DNA of 64,000 nucleotides, taken from the NCBI GenBank assembly GCA_027422505.1, contig JAPQWV010001326.1, forward strand, positions 1-64,000, in the 5' to 3' direction. Every line of letters starts with the position of its first letter. Within the stretch, counting starts at the first letter, position 1. The notes under the pieces are model-generated. The model saw only the letters and a program-made list of their open reading frames with translations, was not told the DNA's origin and searched no databases. Made by a program: the position numbers and the translations under genes. This stretch comes from Craterostigma plantagineum. Lineage: Eukaryota; Streptophyta; Magnoliopsida; Lamiales; Linderniaceae. Positions 1 through 13,525 of this stretch are shown piece by piece.

Positions 1-1643
1 GAGATGTTTTTGGATTTTTGGACAAATGGCATTCATTCATTCATTTATTGTCCAATCTAAGCGCATTATTTCTGCCTAGTTTCTTGTTGTTTATTAAATA
101 TAATATAATTTTTAGCGCAATAATGTCAGTATACCCTTCCCTTTCCTCGTCCTAGTAATTAGAGCATGGCGCGAGATCTTAGGCTGCAATTAATGTCGAT
201 CGCCGAGTTCGAAGAAGTCGTCCGCCCTACCTACGGCTTGCTTTGCTGCTTGGCATGGTGGCCCTGGGCGTGGAGGAGATTTATTTATTTATATATGCGC
301 ATAACAGAATTTTGGTCTCTGATGATTTGCAATCAACTAATTTCGATCCATTTATCTTTCTGTCAAGAAGAAAACGAAGTATGTGTGTAGCTGTGTAGAT
401 AGATCCAATGGTGGTCTACGATTATGCCGGGCGATGACGACGATGATGATGACCCTGATTTTCTATTATGACTCTGATTATGATTTATGATAATTATTCC
501 GACGACGATGATAATGACGACGAGAATGATCATTATTTTGTAATAATCATTTTGACGAAAAGATTGCTCTCGTCTCCCAAGATGCAAGACATTCCTCGGC
601 ACGCTTGTCGACGACTCCCAAGTGCTCTAACCTGACAGCTTATCGCCTTACGATGGGCGCATAGGGCGTTAGTGGAGGTAATAATAATAAACATACTTTT
701 TTTCTTCTTACCTTTAATTTTCACTGTGGCCATACTAAATAAAGAGTTCCAACTTCCAAGAAAAAAAGATTTTGTATTTACTTATTTTGGTATAATCTAC
801 TTTTACTCAAACGCATTCATGTTTGTTTGTGTACGTCGTTCGATCGTTAGATTTTTGCAATCAAATTTTATGTATGAATTGACTTTATATCCAAATTGGG
901 TAAAGATAAATTAGACGAGAGAAAATTGCGATTTGAGTGTTTATTTCAATTGTATTTCTGGCAAAGCAATTTTTTATTATTATATGGGGAAATTCCTTAC
1001 CAGTCTAACTTTAAATTAAATACCATTCGAATTATTTCTTCCTGTTTTTTTTAGGACGAATAATATTAATCAACGGGTATCCGAGTACAAGATGCATGGC
1101 TTGAGGTGGAGGAGTTATTCCCTCCCATCAAATCCTAGAATTTTAGCCAAGTAATGAGCTACGGAATTATCCAAACGCTTAACAAACTAAAAAAAATTGC
1201 AGCAAAAGAACTCAGCACACCCAGGATGTCTCAAAGGATGCAACCCATTTTGGTAGAGTCAGCTGAGCTTCGTTTAAGCATCTCAATAATCATCACATTG
1301 TCCCCTTCAATAACAACATTATGCCATTGTCGGGACACAGCAACAGTTATCGCCAAACGAGAAGCCATCTTGAAATGGTTCTAGTTTAATACCCAAATGT
1401 TTGAAAGAAGAAAATAGCGTTTCTCACAGATTCAGAGAAGTTTTGAGATTACCACATGTCGCTAGTATTGTGCTAACAAAATACGTTATTATACCAAGAA
1501 ATAAATATATAATTCTACCAATAAACATAGTTATTATACCAACTATTCAGCATTACTATACCAAGTATAATTCAAGAACATTATACCAACTCTAATTTCA
1601 TAGTTGGAAGCCTTACCCACTCATAGCAGGTGCGCGATGCGGG

Positions 1644-1700
1644 GCGAACCGGATTAGTCGGGCAACCCGGATTAGTCGGGGCAACCCGGATAACGACGGA
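1644..1700. repeat. Short tandem repeat, about 19 bp, 3 copies
   Basis: Three imperfect copies of a unit like AACCCGGATTAGTCGGG lie head to tail, the last one decayed. It is GC-richer than its surroundings. No function is suggested. Confidence 0.6.
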
Positions 1701-3252
1701 TATTTGGAGAAAAACATATTTCATAGTTAAAATGGTTATCGCCTCATCCTTTTTTTATTTGTCTATATTATATTTCTTATGGGAAAGGCACTTATTCATT
1801 GTATTATTGTATGTGGAAAACAGCTTTGTTTACACGCCGAATAAATGCTGGAAAATTGTCAAGGTAATCAATCGATTCTTTGTTGACGTAAATGATTATT
1901 AACAGAAACGCTGTATGTGGAAGAAACTCTATCCAAGTACGACTAATTAGATAATTCCCTTTACTCATTTTGCGTTAGGACAAAGTCTATTATGACTTCC
2001 AATTCTTGTATAGGGGCGACATTTATACATGCATACGATAGATATGGACATTCAGTTCAGTTGTCAAAGTGAGTTCGATTTGATATGATGAACTTCTATG
2101 CATATTCTCCACAATTGCCCCTGTGTTTATTTTTGCAGTGGCGTCGCAGTTGAAATTGTCGACGGTTTTGTAGTCACGTTTTCTTGAAATATGTCGGCGG
2201 ACTTTTGAGCGGAGACCGTCGAAATGTCTCGAGTGTTTACTACTATCTTTTCTTATGATCTCGATTTTTTTTTTTGGTAAGGAAAAATTCATTACCACAA
2301 TCAAGGTATATCACCATTTGTTTTACATCCAAGCAGCACCTACAACCACACCACACAGCAACTCATTTTATGTATTACCCCTCAGTAGAAAAACCATTAA
2401 ACTGACTAATGTGATCTACGAATTCCCTGTCTTTAGACGACTTGAGAGACTTGCAATAATATGAGGCTCTCCATCGGACTTCTTTATACACGGCCACAGC
2501 TAGGATCTCGATTTTGTTCGAACAGAATTAGGATTAAATAAATTTCAGTACCTAGGGCTGCGTTTAGTAGTCCGTATAAGAATATGTCACACAATTTTAT
2601 CTCAAGATTATAATCATGACTTCTGTATGAGTATATGTTCGCTTTGTAATACTAAACAACACCATATTTTATTATTATCTTGTTTACTTCCCAAAAATTT
2701 TCTCTTGGTAATATTGGTAAAAGTACAAAATTAACCTTTATACCAACACATAGTTTATTAAAATAATTATTCTTATAAACATCGAAAAATAAGATACACG
2801 TATCATTTTGATCACCATGAAGCAAAGAATACATTGGTGTTGTTTATTTAGTTTTATCATACAAAATTATATGAAATAACGATGATTTTATAGTTTGATG
2901 CTATGAGGGTTTTTAGTCATTTCATATAATTATCTTGGTTGGACAAATAATCTCACCCAAGCCACTCAGTTTATTTATCTTGGATGATCTATTTTATAAT
3001 ATCGGGCCTTTTATTTATAGCAGGCTTACAAGAAAAAATACTTTGTCAACTGAACAAGATTTTATAGGACAAAAATAACCTTATCTTGTCTTATCTCACT
3101 TTATCTCACCAACTAACGCAGCAGTGGTAAGTGTAACGATGTTTGTGGTAGGTTCGAGTTCCACATTTATTTATTTCTTCTTGTTTAAGATTTTTCTGAA
3201 CATCCGTTCTTTTAAAACTAGTAAACACAATCGTTATTTGTCAAAAGTGTCA

Positions 3253-3253
<1 letters not shown>

Positions 3254-3295
<42 letters not shown>
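3254..3295. repeat. (TA)n microsatellite
   Basis: About 20 uninterrupted TA dinucleotides. Likely length-polymorphic. Confidence 0.9.
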
Positions 3296-3298
<3 letters not shown>

Positions 3299-3727
3299 AT
3301 CTATTTTATTAAGGGAGAGCACCTTAGAGTAAATGTTCTTCAATTTGGGGTGTCAATTTTTATTTTATACGTAATAATTTAGTCCTTTTATTTATGATTT
3401 ATTTTAATTATATCCTTACAAAATATTTTTTATTAAATTTAATTGTGAATTATTAAGTACTAACTTTTTAAATGTAAAAGTATATATTTATGTAATGAGG
3501 CACACACATTCGACTGTGCTCTATATACTAGTATATATAGTGAAGTGTAGCACACATATTGGTGTTTCAACATGGACCAGATATGGTGTAAGGTGACACA
3601 TGTCAAATTTTAATTACCCAAGTGGATAAATAAGACAAACTATAGATAGAAGTTTTATTCGACAATACATAATACTGACGGGGTTTATTGTTCACCGCGT
3701 GATGGAAGATTCAACGAAGGGTGATCA

Positions 3728-4021
3728 TCACGGAAGCAGTACAGGTGGCGGTGACGGTGGCGGTGGCGGTGACGGTGGCGGGTTTCGAGGCGGTGCTGGA
3801 GACGACGGAGGTGCTATTGAAAATGGTGGCCTTAGCAGTGGCAGCGGCGGTGGCGGCGGTGGTGGTGGAGGAGGTGGAGGAGGGGGAGACGGACATCTGA
3901 AAGGCCAAATTGCTGGTAGTTCCATCCGTCCAAATCCTACACACCGTCGTCCATCAGTGTTTGAAATGAGAGATGATGATAGTATTACGGATATTAGGAT
4001 CCATATTTTTAGAGCTTTCAT
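3728..4021 (-). CDS. Small secreted proline-rich protein
   Basis: The 97-residue frame begins with an ATG. Residues 1 to about 23 look like a signal peptide: a lysine near the start, a hydrophobic run of I, L, V and S, then small residues. Two cysteines lie at about 27 and 43, followed by a low-complexity tail of PPPP, SPPPP and a PPFSIAPPSSPAPP block, ending in LLP. A TATA box sits 65 nt upstream of the ATG. A second copy at 29967-30098 keeps the same minus-strand frame through the PPFSIAPPSSPAPP block and the same final stop, so minus is more likely coding than the glycine-rich plus frame. It resembles extensin-like or hydroxyproline-rich wall peptides in composition only. I recognise no named family, and the function is unknown. 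The proline tract is GGN-repeat DNA and may vary in length. Confidence 0.55.
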   Translation of the reverse strand: MKALKIWILISVILSSSLISNTDGRRCVGFGRMELPAIWPFRCPSPPPPPPPPPPPPPPLPLLRPPFSIAPPSSPAPPRNPPPSPPPPPSPPPVLLP

Positions 4022-4085
4022 AACTACGCTCTTCGACTAAACTGTGTAGTTTGTGTTGTAAGAATTGGGTGTGGTGTAGTGCCCC

Positions 4086-4095
4086 GTATATATAG
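4086..4095 (-). promoter_or_regulatory. TATA box of the proline-rich gene
   Basis: The minus strand reads CTATATATAC, a good plant TATA box, 65 nt before the ATG at 4021. Transcription would start around 4055-4062, leaving a leader of roughly 35-40 nt. This is inferred from spacing only. Confidence 0.55.
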
Positions 4096-4259
4096 TCCAA
4101 CAAGTCTATTATTTTTTAACATGTGTTAATTTGTTACCACTTCAATTCAACTAGTGGTTTTAATTGCTATATAGTTGACAACTGTAGCATTTTGTATTAT
4201 TGAGTAAAGAAAAAATAGTCAGCTTTGGGTTGCCCGGTATGTTTTTGGTCTTCAAATAA

Positions 4260-4500
4260 TACTCCTTTTGTCGCTAAATATAAGTCGTTTAAGGTAACTG
4301 TTCACATATTAAGTAATAAACAAAATCTCTATTATACCCTTAATTAGTTATTTTATCTTATATAATCTAATTGTTTTTATTTAAGATGAGGGGTAAAATT
4401 GTAAAAGTTCAAGCTATTTTTCTTGCAAAAAGTAAAACGACTTGTTTAAAAAATAAAAATAGAAGCCTAAAACGACTTGTATTTAGGAACAGACGGAGTA
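4260..4500. mobile_element. Stowaway-type (Tc1/mariner) MITE
   Basis: The two ends are inverted repeats of about 31 bp, near 26 of 31 identical, starting TACTCC and running through CTAAATA-AAGTCGTTT. TA dinucleotides flank both sides as the target duplication. The interior is AT-rich and non-coding. The end sequence and the TA target are classic for Stowaway elements. It lies between the proline-rich gene and the start of the duplicated segment. Confidence 0.85.
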
Positions 4501-7500
4501 TTATTTAAGGTGCTTTATTATTTTATCTTCCTTTCCAGATTTCCTGTAAGTATTTGAATTGAAACTCTTCCCGCATTATTCTTTCTTAGGTAAATGAATA
4601 CATTCAGTTACAATTCTTTTCGAGTAAAAAAATTGAGAATTTTAGGTGCTTATGTATCTATCCATTTGGATATTTACTGTTCTTATTAAAAATGTAATAA
4701 TGTAAGGATAGTGACAAATTTCATAGGGGAAAAGGTAAGAGCATTGATCTCCTTGCTGATTTTAGTTATTCTATCAAGGAAAATCTACAGAAAATACCCA
4801 TTTGTATAAAACTGTCACATTTGGTCTGTCATTTATTTGTTATTTGATTCCTCTATTTTTATTTTATTACTTTAATAATTTTCATATCACTTTTATATTT
4901 TTATTTATTAATACTTAAATCTCTAAACATTATTTTTCTTTTATATAGTTAAAAAATTCATTTATTAGACATTAAAAATAATAAATCTCAAATTTAAGGG
5001 TAACGTAAATAAAATTATATTCTAAACACACACATAGACCGTGCGAAAAAGTACCAGTAGAGTATAGATAGACACACACATATTCTTTTAATTAATACGT
5101 TAATATTCTCACTAGTCTTTTTTGCGCAGACTGTGATGTGGTCGAAATAGGTATATAAGTTGAAGAAACTAAATATTAAATAATTAAATTGTAAAATAAT
5201 GCAATATCATTTCCGTAATTGTTATGGAAAATTAACAAAAACGATAAAAGGACGACATAATACTACGTGATAAATCAATATATTTATTAGGGTATTACCT
5301 GTGACAATAAACAAATTTGTTATTTCTATGTTTTTAACTATTGACTTTCGAGGATAAATGATCAATTTAATTTCAATTGGTGAACGTATGAAGAGTTGAT
5401 GCATTATTATGTATTTAATATTGATGACTATTTAAAGCAAAAACGATTTTAAAATAAAAGTATAAGAATAAAGGAAAAAGAAAACTTGTGATCACCATTA
5501 GTGAAATCCTTGGAAGTTGGAAGGACAAGTGAAGCTAGCGATGGATTATGGAAAAATCAAATACGTCCTAATATTTCCATTATGCTCTCTTTAATTGACG
5601 TTATTGGATTAGGTGCTAGATTTCTCGGTTCCTGCTGATTTTTGTTGTTCCAATCGTGGTAATACTTCACTGATTTTCTTCTTCCATTTTAAATTCACCG
5701 AGTTGCGTGCTTGTGCAGTCTGTGTTGTTATAATTTGCATTGCAGTGATCGCTGCCGTTTTCTGCTGTAGATTATATCTAGGATGTCTCTATTTGCTTTG
5801 ATTTCTTTAGGTAGTGTAAACTCTGTCTTTTACTAGTTTTACTGTGTGCTTTAGTAGCAGAAAGTAATGGTTTTGTTCATTTTCTCTCAATGTTTTTTCA
5901 TGCTAAGAACAAGAAAGTGGAAGCGCGTAAGATATAAAGTACAATGCGTAAAATTTTGATGTTTCACTATCTTTCTCCTAGAAATTTCCTGAATTTATTG
6001 CTAGGGGAAAATGTTACATGGTCTTCAGCTATCACAATAATATCTAATTACAGACGATAATTATGCCTGTTTCCTTTAACTGACTGATTTCTACTCGTTA
6101 TCCATGATGATTTAAGTTTCCCAACTTCCTGCGCTGGTGAAGGATATAACTATTCACAGATGTTACTTATATTTTGCATGGCTGAAAAATAAGTCAGTTG
6201 ATTTATTTTTTACTTCCTCTGATAAAATTTCACATTAGTTTTTTGTAGAGGTAGAAAACACGCAGATGATGGCTATGGAATTAGTCACTAGGCAATCCAT
6301 TCCATGGTTTCTTGATATTTAGTGGCTGTTCTTCGATGAACTTGGGTGTAATCTCCAACAGTTTCAATTGCAGTAAAAAAATGTGATACTTCAACATTGC
6401 TAGTAAAGCTTCAAGAATGTGACGACAATGTTGGTAAATACAAAGTCGTATTTTAATCTTGTCGCCTTTTGTTACCTTGTTATCCGTAGACTAGAAGCGA
6501 TGTCAATTTCTTTGTAACCTCTCGATATTTCTAAGTTGCCACCTGTTTTCTTTAACTGCAATATTATTTCTTGCCATCTGATGTAGTTCTTGGTGGCTGA
6601 ATCATCATGAAGCATATAGAGTAACAGAGTTCTAGTGGCATGGATCCTAAAATTCATAACTTTCTTGTAAGGTTGATTAGTATTTAACCTTTTTGTACTG
6701 CGTTTATTGGGTGAAGCCATCATCAACTAGCATATGGTTTTATTTTTTATTTTTATTTTTATTTCATGTATAGGTTCTTTCCAGAATTATGTAAAGCTCT
6801 CCCCTGAAGCCAAATTCTAGTTTCATGTGTATGCTCTCGTTTTGCTTTGTTATCTTCAGATTGTTCTTGATCTTGCCTCAAACTTCCCCTGAACTCGTCC
6901 GTAACTTCATAGGCATTGAGTAATAGTTTGAAGAAGAATAATTGCTTTAGATTTTACTTCATGTGAAATCCCCTAGCATATGAAATAGTGAAAAAGTGCC
7001 TTCGTTGTTGTGGACTAAGAAGCCTTCGTATCTTAACGCACGTATTTAATTTATTCAGAGCTATTAGAGCGGGATCCACTTTTTGGGGAATATGAGTCGA
7101 AGCAATAACAAGAATATTTCTAGTGGAACATCTTTTAGAGACATGGTTCAAGAATAGACAGAGGGATAAGTAATTTGACTCATTGACATCCAGATCATGA
7201 ATGTTTGGAATCCATATTATGCAAGGAGACATTGCTTCCTTTTCCCTGTTTTCATTGTATGATGTCCATTTTGTTTATTTATTCTCTGACGTGCATCTTG
7301 TTGCTATTTTTCGTTGTATGATGTCCATTTTGTTTGTCATTTATTCTCTGATACGCATCTTGTTCCTGCTTTTCGTTTTCCTTTTTTTCTTTTCATTTTT
7401 GTTAATGCAGATTATCGACCTTTTATCTAAAATTAGGGTCAATTTGACGGAAATTGTCGATATGAAAGATTCGGGAACAAAGTAGTATCTATTTCGACGT

Positions 7501-7579
7501 AACAAGTTCTGTGGAACTTGTGAATATCTTTCTGCTTACGCATTACTTAATGCTGAATGTTTTGTCCTATGGGTACAAG

Positions 7580-7990
7580 TGGGCTAATCCATCTCGAGGC
7601 ATCTTATTTAATCATTCTTGTCAAACAACTGCCAACTCATATTTCATTTCAAACACTCTATTCGTACGACCACTAAGCATATTCTAGCAGGAGTAGAACT
7701 TGCAATCTCCTATGGCCCTCAGGTAAAGTTTTTACCTTTCTTTTATGTATCCAATTTTTGAGTTTCATGCAAGTTGGTGTAGTTTATGACCAGGCGATAA
7801 AGACTGGTCATGGGTTGGCCAATGGAGTTGTGACGAGCGTAGTCAGTTGCTAGATGATCGCTTCTCGTTTATCTGTCACTGTAGAGGGTGTGATAAAGTC
7901 AATCTCTCAGATTGTCCACAATGGCTATCGGTCGGCTGTTTTCTTCGGCTTTTGAATGGTTCAACTATTAATCCAGTCAAGGATACAGGT
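7580..7990 (+). pseudogene. SMYD-like SET-domain protein fragment, copy A
   Basis: Two degraded exons. The first (to 7722) encodes an NHSC motif, then AxSYFxSxTLFVR, then a shifted piece ending in a YGP-Q-like stretch at CCTCAG followed by a GTAAAG donor. This order (NHSC, then LFxR, then SYGP) is the C-terminal half of a SET methyltransferase domain. After an acceptor at 7793, the second exon reads ERSQLLDDRFSFICHC then RGCDKVNLSD. It carries the CxCxxC post-SET zinc cluster typical of SMYD and plant TPR-SET proteins. Stops and frameshifts separate the pieces, so no enzyme can be made. Copy B carries the same exons, differently damaged. The family is recognised from motifs; the exact orthologue is not claimed. 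Confidence 0.6.
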
Positions 7991-10900
7991 CGAAAGAGTT
8001 TTCTATTCTTGCTATTATTTCGTGATTCTAGAACTACTCAACTTCTATTTTGTAAATGTACATCAAACAGTTTTTTGGATTATTTTCTTGTAAAATGCGT
8101 TATGTTTTTTGTGTGTGTTTCAGTTTGCATTAATAGAAATAACAGTTGTTGTTGTGGCAAAATTTATGCAAATTGGGTTTATGCATGTTGTGACTAAGCA
8201 ATCTGTGGTTTATTCATATTAAGTGGCCATCATTCTATGAACGTGGATATATTTCCAATAGTTTCAATTGCATCGATGGGTGTTCAACGTTTTCTTCCGA
8301 ATGTGACGACTTACATTGGAATATTTATTTACGTTTTCGAGTTTCCACAAGAGGAAAACAATGATGATAAATGCAAAGTCGTGTTTTCTCTTTGTCGCGT
8401 TTTACCTTATTATCCGGTAGAAAACCTAGAAGTGATGCCAATCTCTTCATGAGCTCTTGACATTTCTAAGCAGCCGCCATCTTCATCCACAAAATTATTT
8501 TCTCTTTCTGTCACATGATTCCTTTTAGCTTTAAAGCTTTACCCAACACCTACAGTTTGAAATCACGTCTAGTTCGTTTCGTTTTCCTCTGCTAATTGAG
8601 CACTTGCGATTAAATCGGTGTTGGAAGGATTATTCCGATAATGTTTCAACCAAGTGAAAGTCAGATCCAATTGTTTTCACATATGATTCAAAAGGAGAAA
8701 GACTTTTTTGATGCTCAATCGGCAGGTTTGTAGTTAACGAGATCTTGTATTTACACCATTTCTCAGATCTATATCCAACTCATGTATATGTCCACTCATT
8801 TGTTTTAGAGATTGATGGTCTCAGTCCGGCTGTTTTCATTGGCTTATGAATGGTTCTGCTATTAATCCAGCCAAAGGTACATTTCTAAAAAATGTTTTTA
8901 TTCCTGTTATTATTTCATGATTCTAGAAGTACTCATCTTCTTTTGTTAGAAGTGACGTTTTTTCTTACATTATTGTTCTATAGATTGCATGATTAATTTG
9001 GTGTATTTTCAGTGTTGCAGTTGCGAGTTGTGTGATATGAGTCTAAAGTTTTAGGTACGCGGTTGAGCATGTATGGTGATGTTTCTTTCTGAACTCGTTT
9101 CCCATTTTCAAATATATTTCTGTGGCTGATGCTCTACTTCATATGTATATTTTTTTGTAGTTGGCTCGGAAAAATTTTAAAGTTTCTGTAGAATTCTTTT
9201 TTTGATGACTTTCGTCATAAAATCTTATCTTTATTCTGGCAATGTTCCATACTACTGGTTAAGCACGAGTGCATATGTTGCAATCCTTCTCTGCATCATC
9301 CTGAAACAATGTTGCTACAGACAAAGTCATATTCCTATTCCTTTTGCCAGAATCTTTTGTCGACCGGTTTGGTTAGAATTTTATGGAATCTCTTGTTAAC
9401 CTTGCTGGTTAGAGTTATTAAAGCATTGTTGTGCTTGTTATTGTTTGAAATAGAACTTGCCACCTCGCGTGTCTGTGGAAGATCTTTATCGTGATAGTTC
9501 TGCATAACGTTGAGTTGATTGTTAAGATATGAGTGGTCAACTGATTTATGTACTGCCGCTTAAATTAACCCGCAGTGGAGGCAGATGCATCGAAAGACAT
9601 GAAGTTGACCAACAAATTTGCACCAGGCTTATTGGAGGAAAATCAAGTCTGCATTTCGATCTCATGGCCCTATATCTCATGAAGCTCTTCTGCCCACGAG
9701 AAAATGGTTCAGTTGAAGCTTCTAAGTAGATATTGTTCATTCTACAACTCGAGAATTTTTTTCTGTTGAAGCAGAGCGTTTCTTGGTAAAAGAAATCGAA
9801 CTTCATTTGTTTCATACTGTTAGTTTGTATATTAGCATATGCCATTTTTTTCCTATTTGTAAGGGACTAGCGCTGGAAATAAGGTGGGAAGTTTCCATCC
9901 CTTGATGCTCACAGCTTCTTTACCATAACTTTCCAAGAAATTGTCCAGGAGAAGCCGACTAATACTAATAGTTACTGGTATGTGTTTGTGGCGACTGCAC
10001 TTTGTACCAAGTCTGCTCACTTTTTGTATTGTTTCCGTTCTTGATTACACGCATTCAAGGGTACTTGTATCTTTATGATATGAAGAATCCACAACAATAC
10101 ATATGGCCATGGAGGCCATGATTACTCGTATTGAATCAGCATTTTCTTTGGTTGTGAATTCAAGACAAACTTGTGAGTATTACTTTGTTTCATGGTTGCG
10201 GATAGGTTTACGCTGTTCTTTTGAAAGGATGGTACCAAATATGTTCATTTTTCGGGAACCAGGAAAAAGTCAGTGTTAACAATAGTTCAATCAATATCAG
10301 TTATTTTCACAGGTGATTAAAAAAACTTGTTTGTTTTGGTGATGCTTTGTTCAGTTCAAAATTTGTTGCTTTAACCGGTAGGTTTCTAATTAACGATGTG
10401 TTCTATAACCATGCAGTACACCGGTTATCCTATCTACATCCAATTCATGTATATGCCATTCCTTTGATCTGATAGGCTGATGGTCTTTTAGTTGACCAGT
10501 TGAAGGTCTCAGTCTGGTTGTTTTCATTGGCTAAAGAATGGTTCAGCTATTAATCTAGTCAAAGGTACATATGTTTTTATGCCTTATTTCGTGATTATAG
10601 GAGTACCCATCTTTTTGTTCTAATTGTACATAGTTGTACATTAGATGTTTTTATTGGATTATTTTCTGAGAAAGTATGTTGTTTGTTGTAGTTTCGAGTT
10701 GTGTGAAATTTGTGAGTCTCAAATTTGTACGTATGTCGTTGAAAATGTATTGTGGGCGATGTTTGTTTGTAAATCATTCCATTCTCAAATGTCTTTTGGT
10801 GTATGATGTTTTAATGGATTTGTACATTATGTAGTTGCCTCGAGAAATTCTTGACATATGGTGAATTACTGAATTTGCATAGCCCTGATGTTTCACACAT

Positions 10901-12064
10901 TCTATTGAGCATATATGATGATGTACTGAATTATTTTATGTCTCTTCGATTTTCTTTCCTGGGTCATTTTTTATGTTGTGGGGGAAGAAAAATGAAAATG
11001 ACTGATTCTAAGCACAAATGAATATGATTTGCTAAATGATATGTCACAATCCCTTTCTGCATTATCCCGAAACAATGTCGCTACAGACAAGTTATATTCC
11101 TGTAGAGGATCTTTTTCAACATTTTTTGTTGGATTTTGATGAAATCCTTTGGGAACATCGGTATTATTTAAAGCATCCATGTGTTTTTAATCTTTGAAAT
11201 AAAAGTTGCTATTGCACACCTGTGCAAGATCATAATACTGGAGTGTTATATTTGCATACCATTGAGTCGATAGGTGGAGTGGTTAGTTGATTTTTATACA
11301 CCAACAAATTTGTACCAAGCTTATAGGAGGAAGCTCATTATCTGCATTTCGATCTGTTGGCCATTCATCACATCAAGCTCATGTGCTCGCGAAAAAATAG
11401 TCTTTTCATTGGAAACTTTTAAGGTAGGTGTCGCTCATTGTACAACTCGAGAATTTTTTTTCCATCAGAACATAAAGCTCTAGGATTTGTACAGTCCAAG
11501 TTCCGTCCCTTCTGTGAAGATTCGTCGAAAATCTTGGAGTATGATGTTTCTATTTCTATTTCAATGGTGATTTTTTTTAGTTTTGCTCATATACTTCTTA
11601 TAATTACAACATTAATTCAATTTTCTGCTTGTTAGCCGGAGATATTTTAAATGTTCCATCTTCTGAGCTCCGAGAACAGTTGCAGATAGTCTGTAGCAAT
11701 CCGTGGTGAAGTTTCAATCGTTGTATATGGTTATTGAATCAATAGCTACAGAGTTAGTTTCTGGGTCATTAATCGATGGTCGTAAAAAAAATGAAATTTT
11801 CATTTCTACTATGAGGAACTATACGGTGGCTGGGAGGTTTCTGTTCCTTAATGCACACAGATCCTTAGCATTAGCTTTCAGAAAAGCTGTGTGGGAGAAG
11901 CACCTTATAAGTTATTTGGTATGTGACTGTTGTCTGTCTGCTTACTTTTTTATCATGGAAACTTTGAACTCAACTATCGCTGCTCGTTTTTCCCTTTTTC
12001 CTATTGCCGAACAGTTTCTTGTTTCCGATCCATTAATTCATTCTTGATGTGTAGTTTTTTTTTT

Positions 12065-12271
12065 GCCAATGAGGCTTGGCTCTAGTGGTCAAGCTGAGGT
12101 ACTCAAAGTCTTTGGAGGGGTAGGTCACGGTTTCGAACCTCGTTGGCTACCAAATGCGTGAGTTGAACCTGTCACACATGGACTTGTCTTAGTGTAGGGT
12201 ACTGGTTGGCGTGGTTTGCAGGCTAGCACGTCAGCCCTCGCAAAGGGTTCCCGGGTTTCCAAAAAAAAAAA
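12065..12271 (+). mobile_element. tRNA-derived SINE
   Basis: A GAGGCTTGGCTCTAGTGG stretch contains a pol III A box (12077-12088), and GGTTTCGAACC at 12129-12139 fits the B box, about 50 nt downstream as in tRNA-derived SINEs. The element ends in an A-rich tail (12261-12271). TAGTTTT occurs on both sides (12052-12058 and 12272-12278) as a target duplication. The paralogous site in copy C, near 49128-49145, lacks the element, which gives an empty site. Confidence 0.8.
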
Positions 12272-13054
12272 TAGTTTTGGGAGTTTTTTGGTTTGGTTGC
12301 ATGTGGACCCATGTGGTTTGGAATTTTAACCAAGGCCGTGCTTTTTTTTTTTTTTTTTTAATATCTTCATCTGTCTTCTCTATGGAGCTCTTAGGCTGCG
12401 GTTGGTATGCATATTGTACATCACTTTTTCTCGCAAACAGAAGTGGGGCTAAGGATGCCACGATTACTCCTATTGAACCAGCTATTCTTCGGTTGTGCTA
12501 AGGATGCCACGATTACTCTTGAATTCCAAATTAGATTGGTGAGTATTACTTTGTTAGGTGCTTGCAAATAGGTTACAGTGAAGAATGGTACTGAATTATG
12601 TTGGTTTTCGAGGAGTTATTGATAATTGATGTTTTTGCAGTTGACTATCTTCTCCGAAGAATTCTTCAGAGAGCTTCTGCAGAAGAGCCCATTAGGAAGA
12701 ATATCATTTGTCTTGATGAGCTAAATTGAGCAGCAATGAGCTAAATGTACGTAGTAGTCCTTTGAATCCCAATTCCCATCCAACAACAATGAGCTAAATT
12801 TTGTACTACTTTTTGAATCCCATTAAAATGAGCTAAATATTGACAGCTCTTACAGTTTGCTCCCAAAAGAATGAACATTATGGGAAGGATGGTCAACTTT
12901 TATTTTAATGAAGCTGTTCCTGTATGAGACTCTGCAGAAGGGGCCATCGTTAGGAGGTCGACTTTTAGCGAAGAATTTGGAGACTTTGACAAAGGTAAAT
13001 TAGCTGTCAAGTGTTTGTGTATGTGCTTTTTTTTTATTGATGAATGATTGGTAT

Positions 13055-13059
<5 letters not shown>

Positions 13060-13093
<34 letters not shown>
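13060..13093. repeat. (TA)n microsatellite
   Basis: About 17 TA units. The paralogous position in copy B, near 43742, has only a few. Confidence 0.85.
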
Positions 13094-13095
<2 letters not shown>

Positions 13096-13499
13096 GTATG
13101 GAGGAGGATTAGGTTGCTTTGCAGCTATGTGACCCTCTTTGGTTGACTTGATGCGTTAGCTAGTGAAGGAAAATATCTGCGCATCTTACAATATTATGCC
13201 TTATTTATGGTGGTGGGTCTGCCTTCTACAGATCATCGCATGAGCTAAATATTGTACTTTTTTTTTAATTTTACAAAAAATAATTTATTTGGTTCAAGGC
13301 TTGCCTGCACTATGTGAAGGAAATGGAGGGCAGACTGAAGGATACAACGGCATAAGAAGGAGGAAGAGAGCTGTCTCAGGAGAAGTCCGACAAGTTTGAG
13401 CAAATCAGGTCTAATTACATTTATTCATAATTTTGATTCACAAATTGAGCATGCTTCTATTTACTCTTCCCTACAACTCTCGGTCACTGATTAGCATTA

Positions 13500-13525
13500 A
13501 GGATAGGATAGGATAGGATAGGATA
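13500..13525. repeat. (GGATA)n short tandem repeat
   Basis: Five GGATA units just before the tandem array. In copy B (about 44055) the same site has only one or two units. Confidence 0.8.

Larger units (their letters stand above)
1..3690. other. AT-rich intergenic DNA, no gene recognised
   Basis: I find no supportable gene. Open frames here are short, begin at arbitrary places and match no family I know. The stretch has acidic-codon-like GAY-rich sequence around 430-530, a small tandem repeat at 1644-1700, a TA microsatellite at 3254-3295 and a small imperfect palindrome at 3520-3541. It ends at the 3' flank of the minus-strand proline-rich gene. It may contain old transposon sequence that cannot be recognised by eye. 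Confidence 0.5.

Noticed and set aside
3699..4040. Glycine-rich open frame on plus
   Set aside because: It is the mirror of the proline-rich minus frame. The minus frame has a signal peptide, a TATA box and is conserved in the second copy; the corresponding plus frame in the second copy contains a TGA.
12077..12139. tRNA gene
   Set aside because: A and B boxes are present but no cloverleaf or anticodon stem fits; the A tail and target duplication show a SINE.
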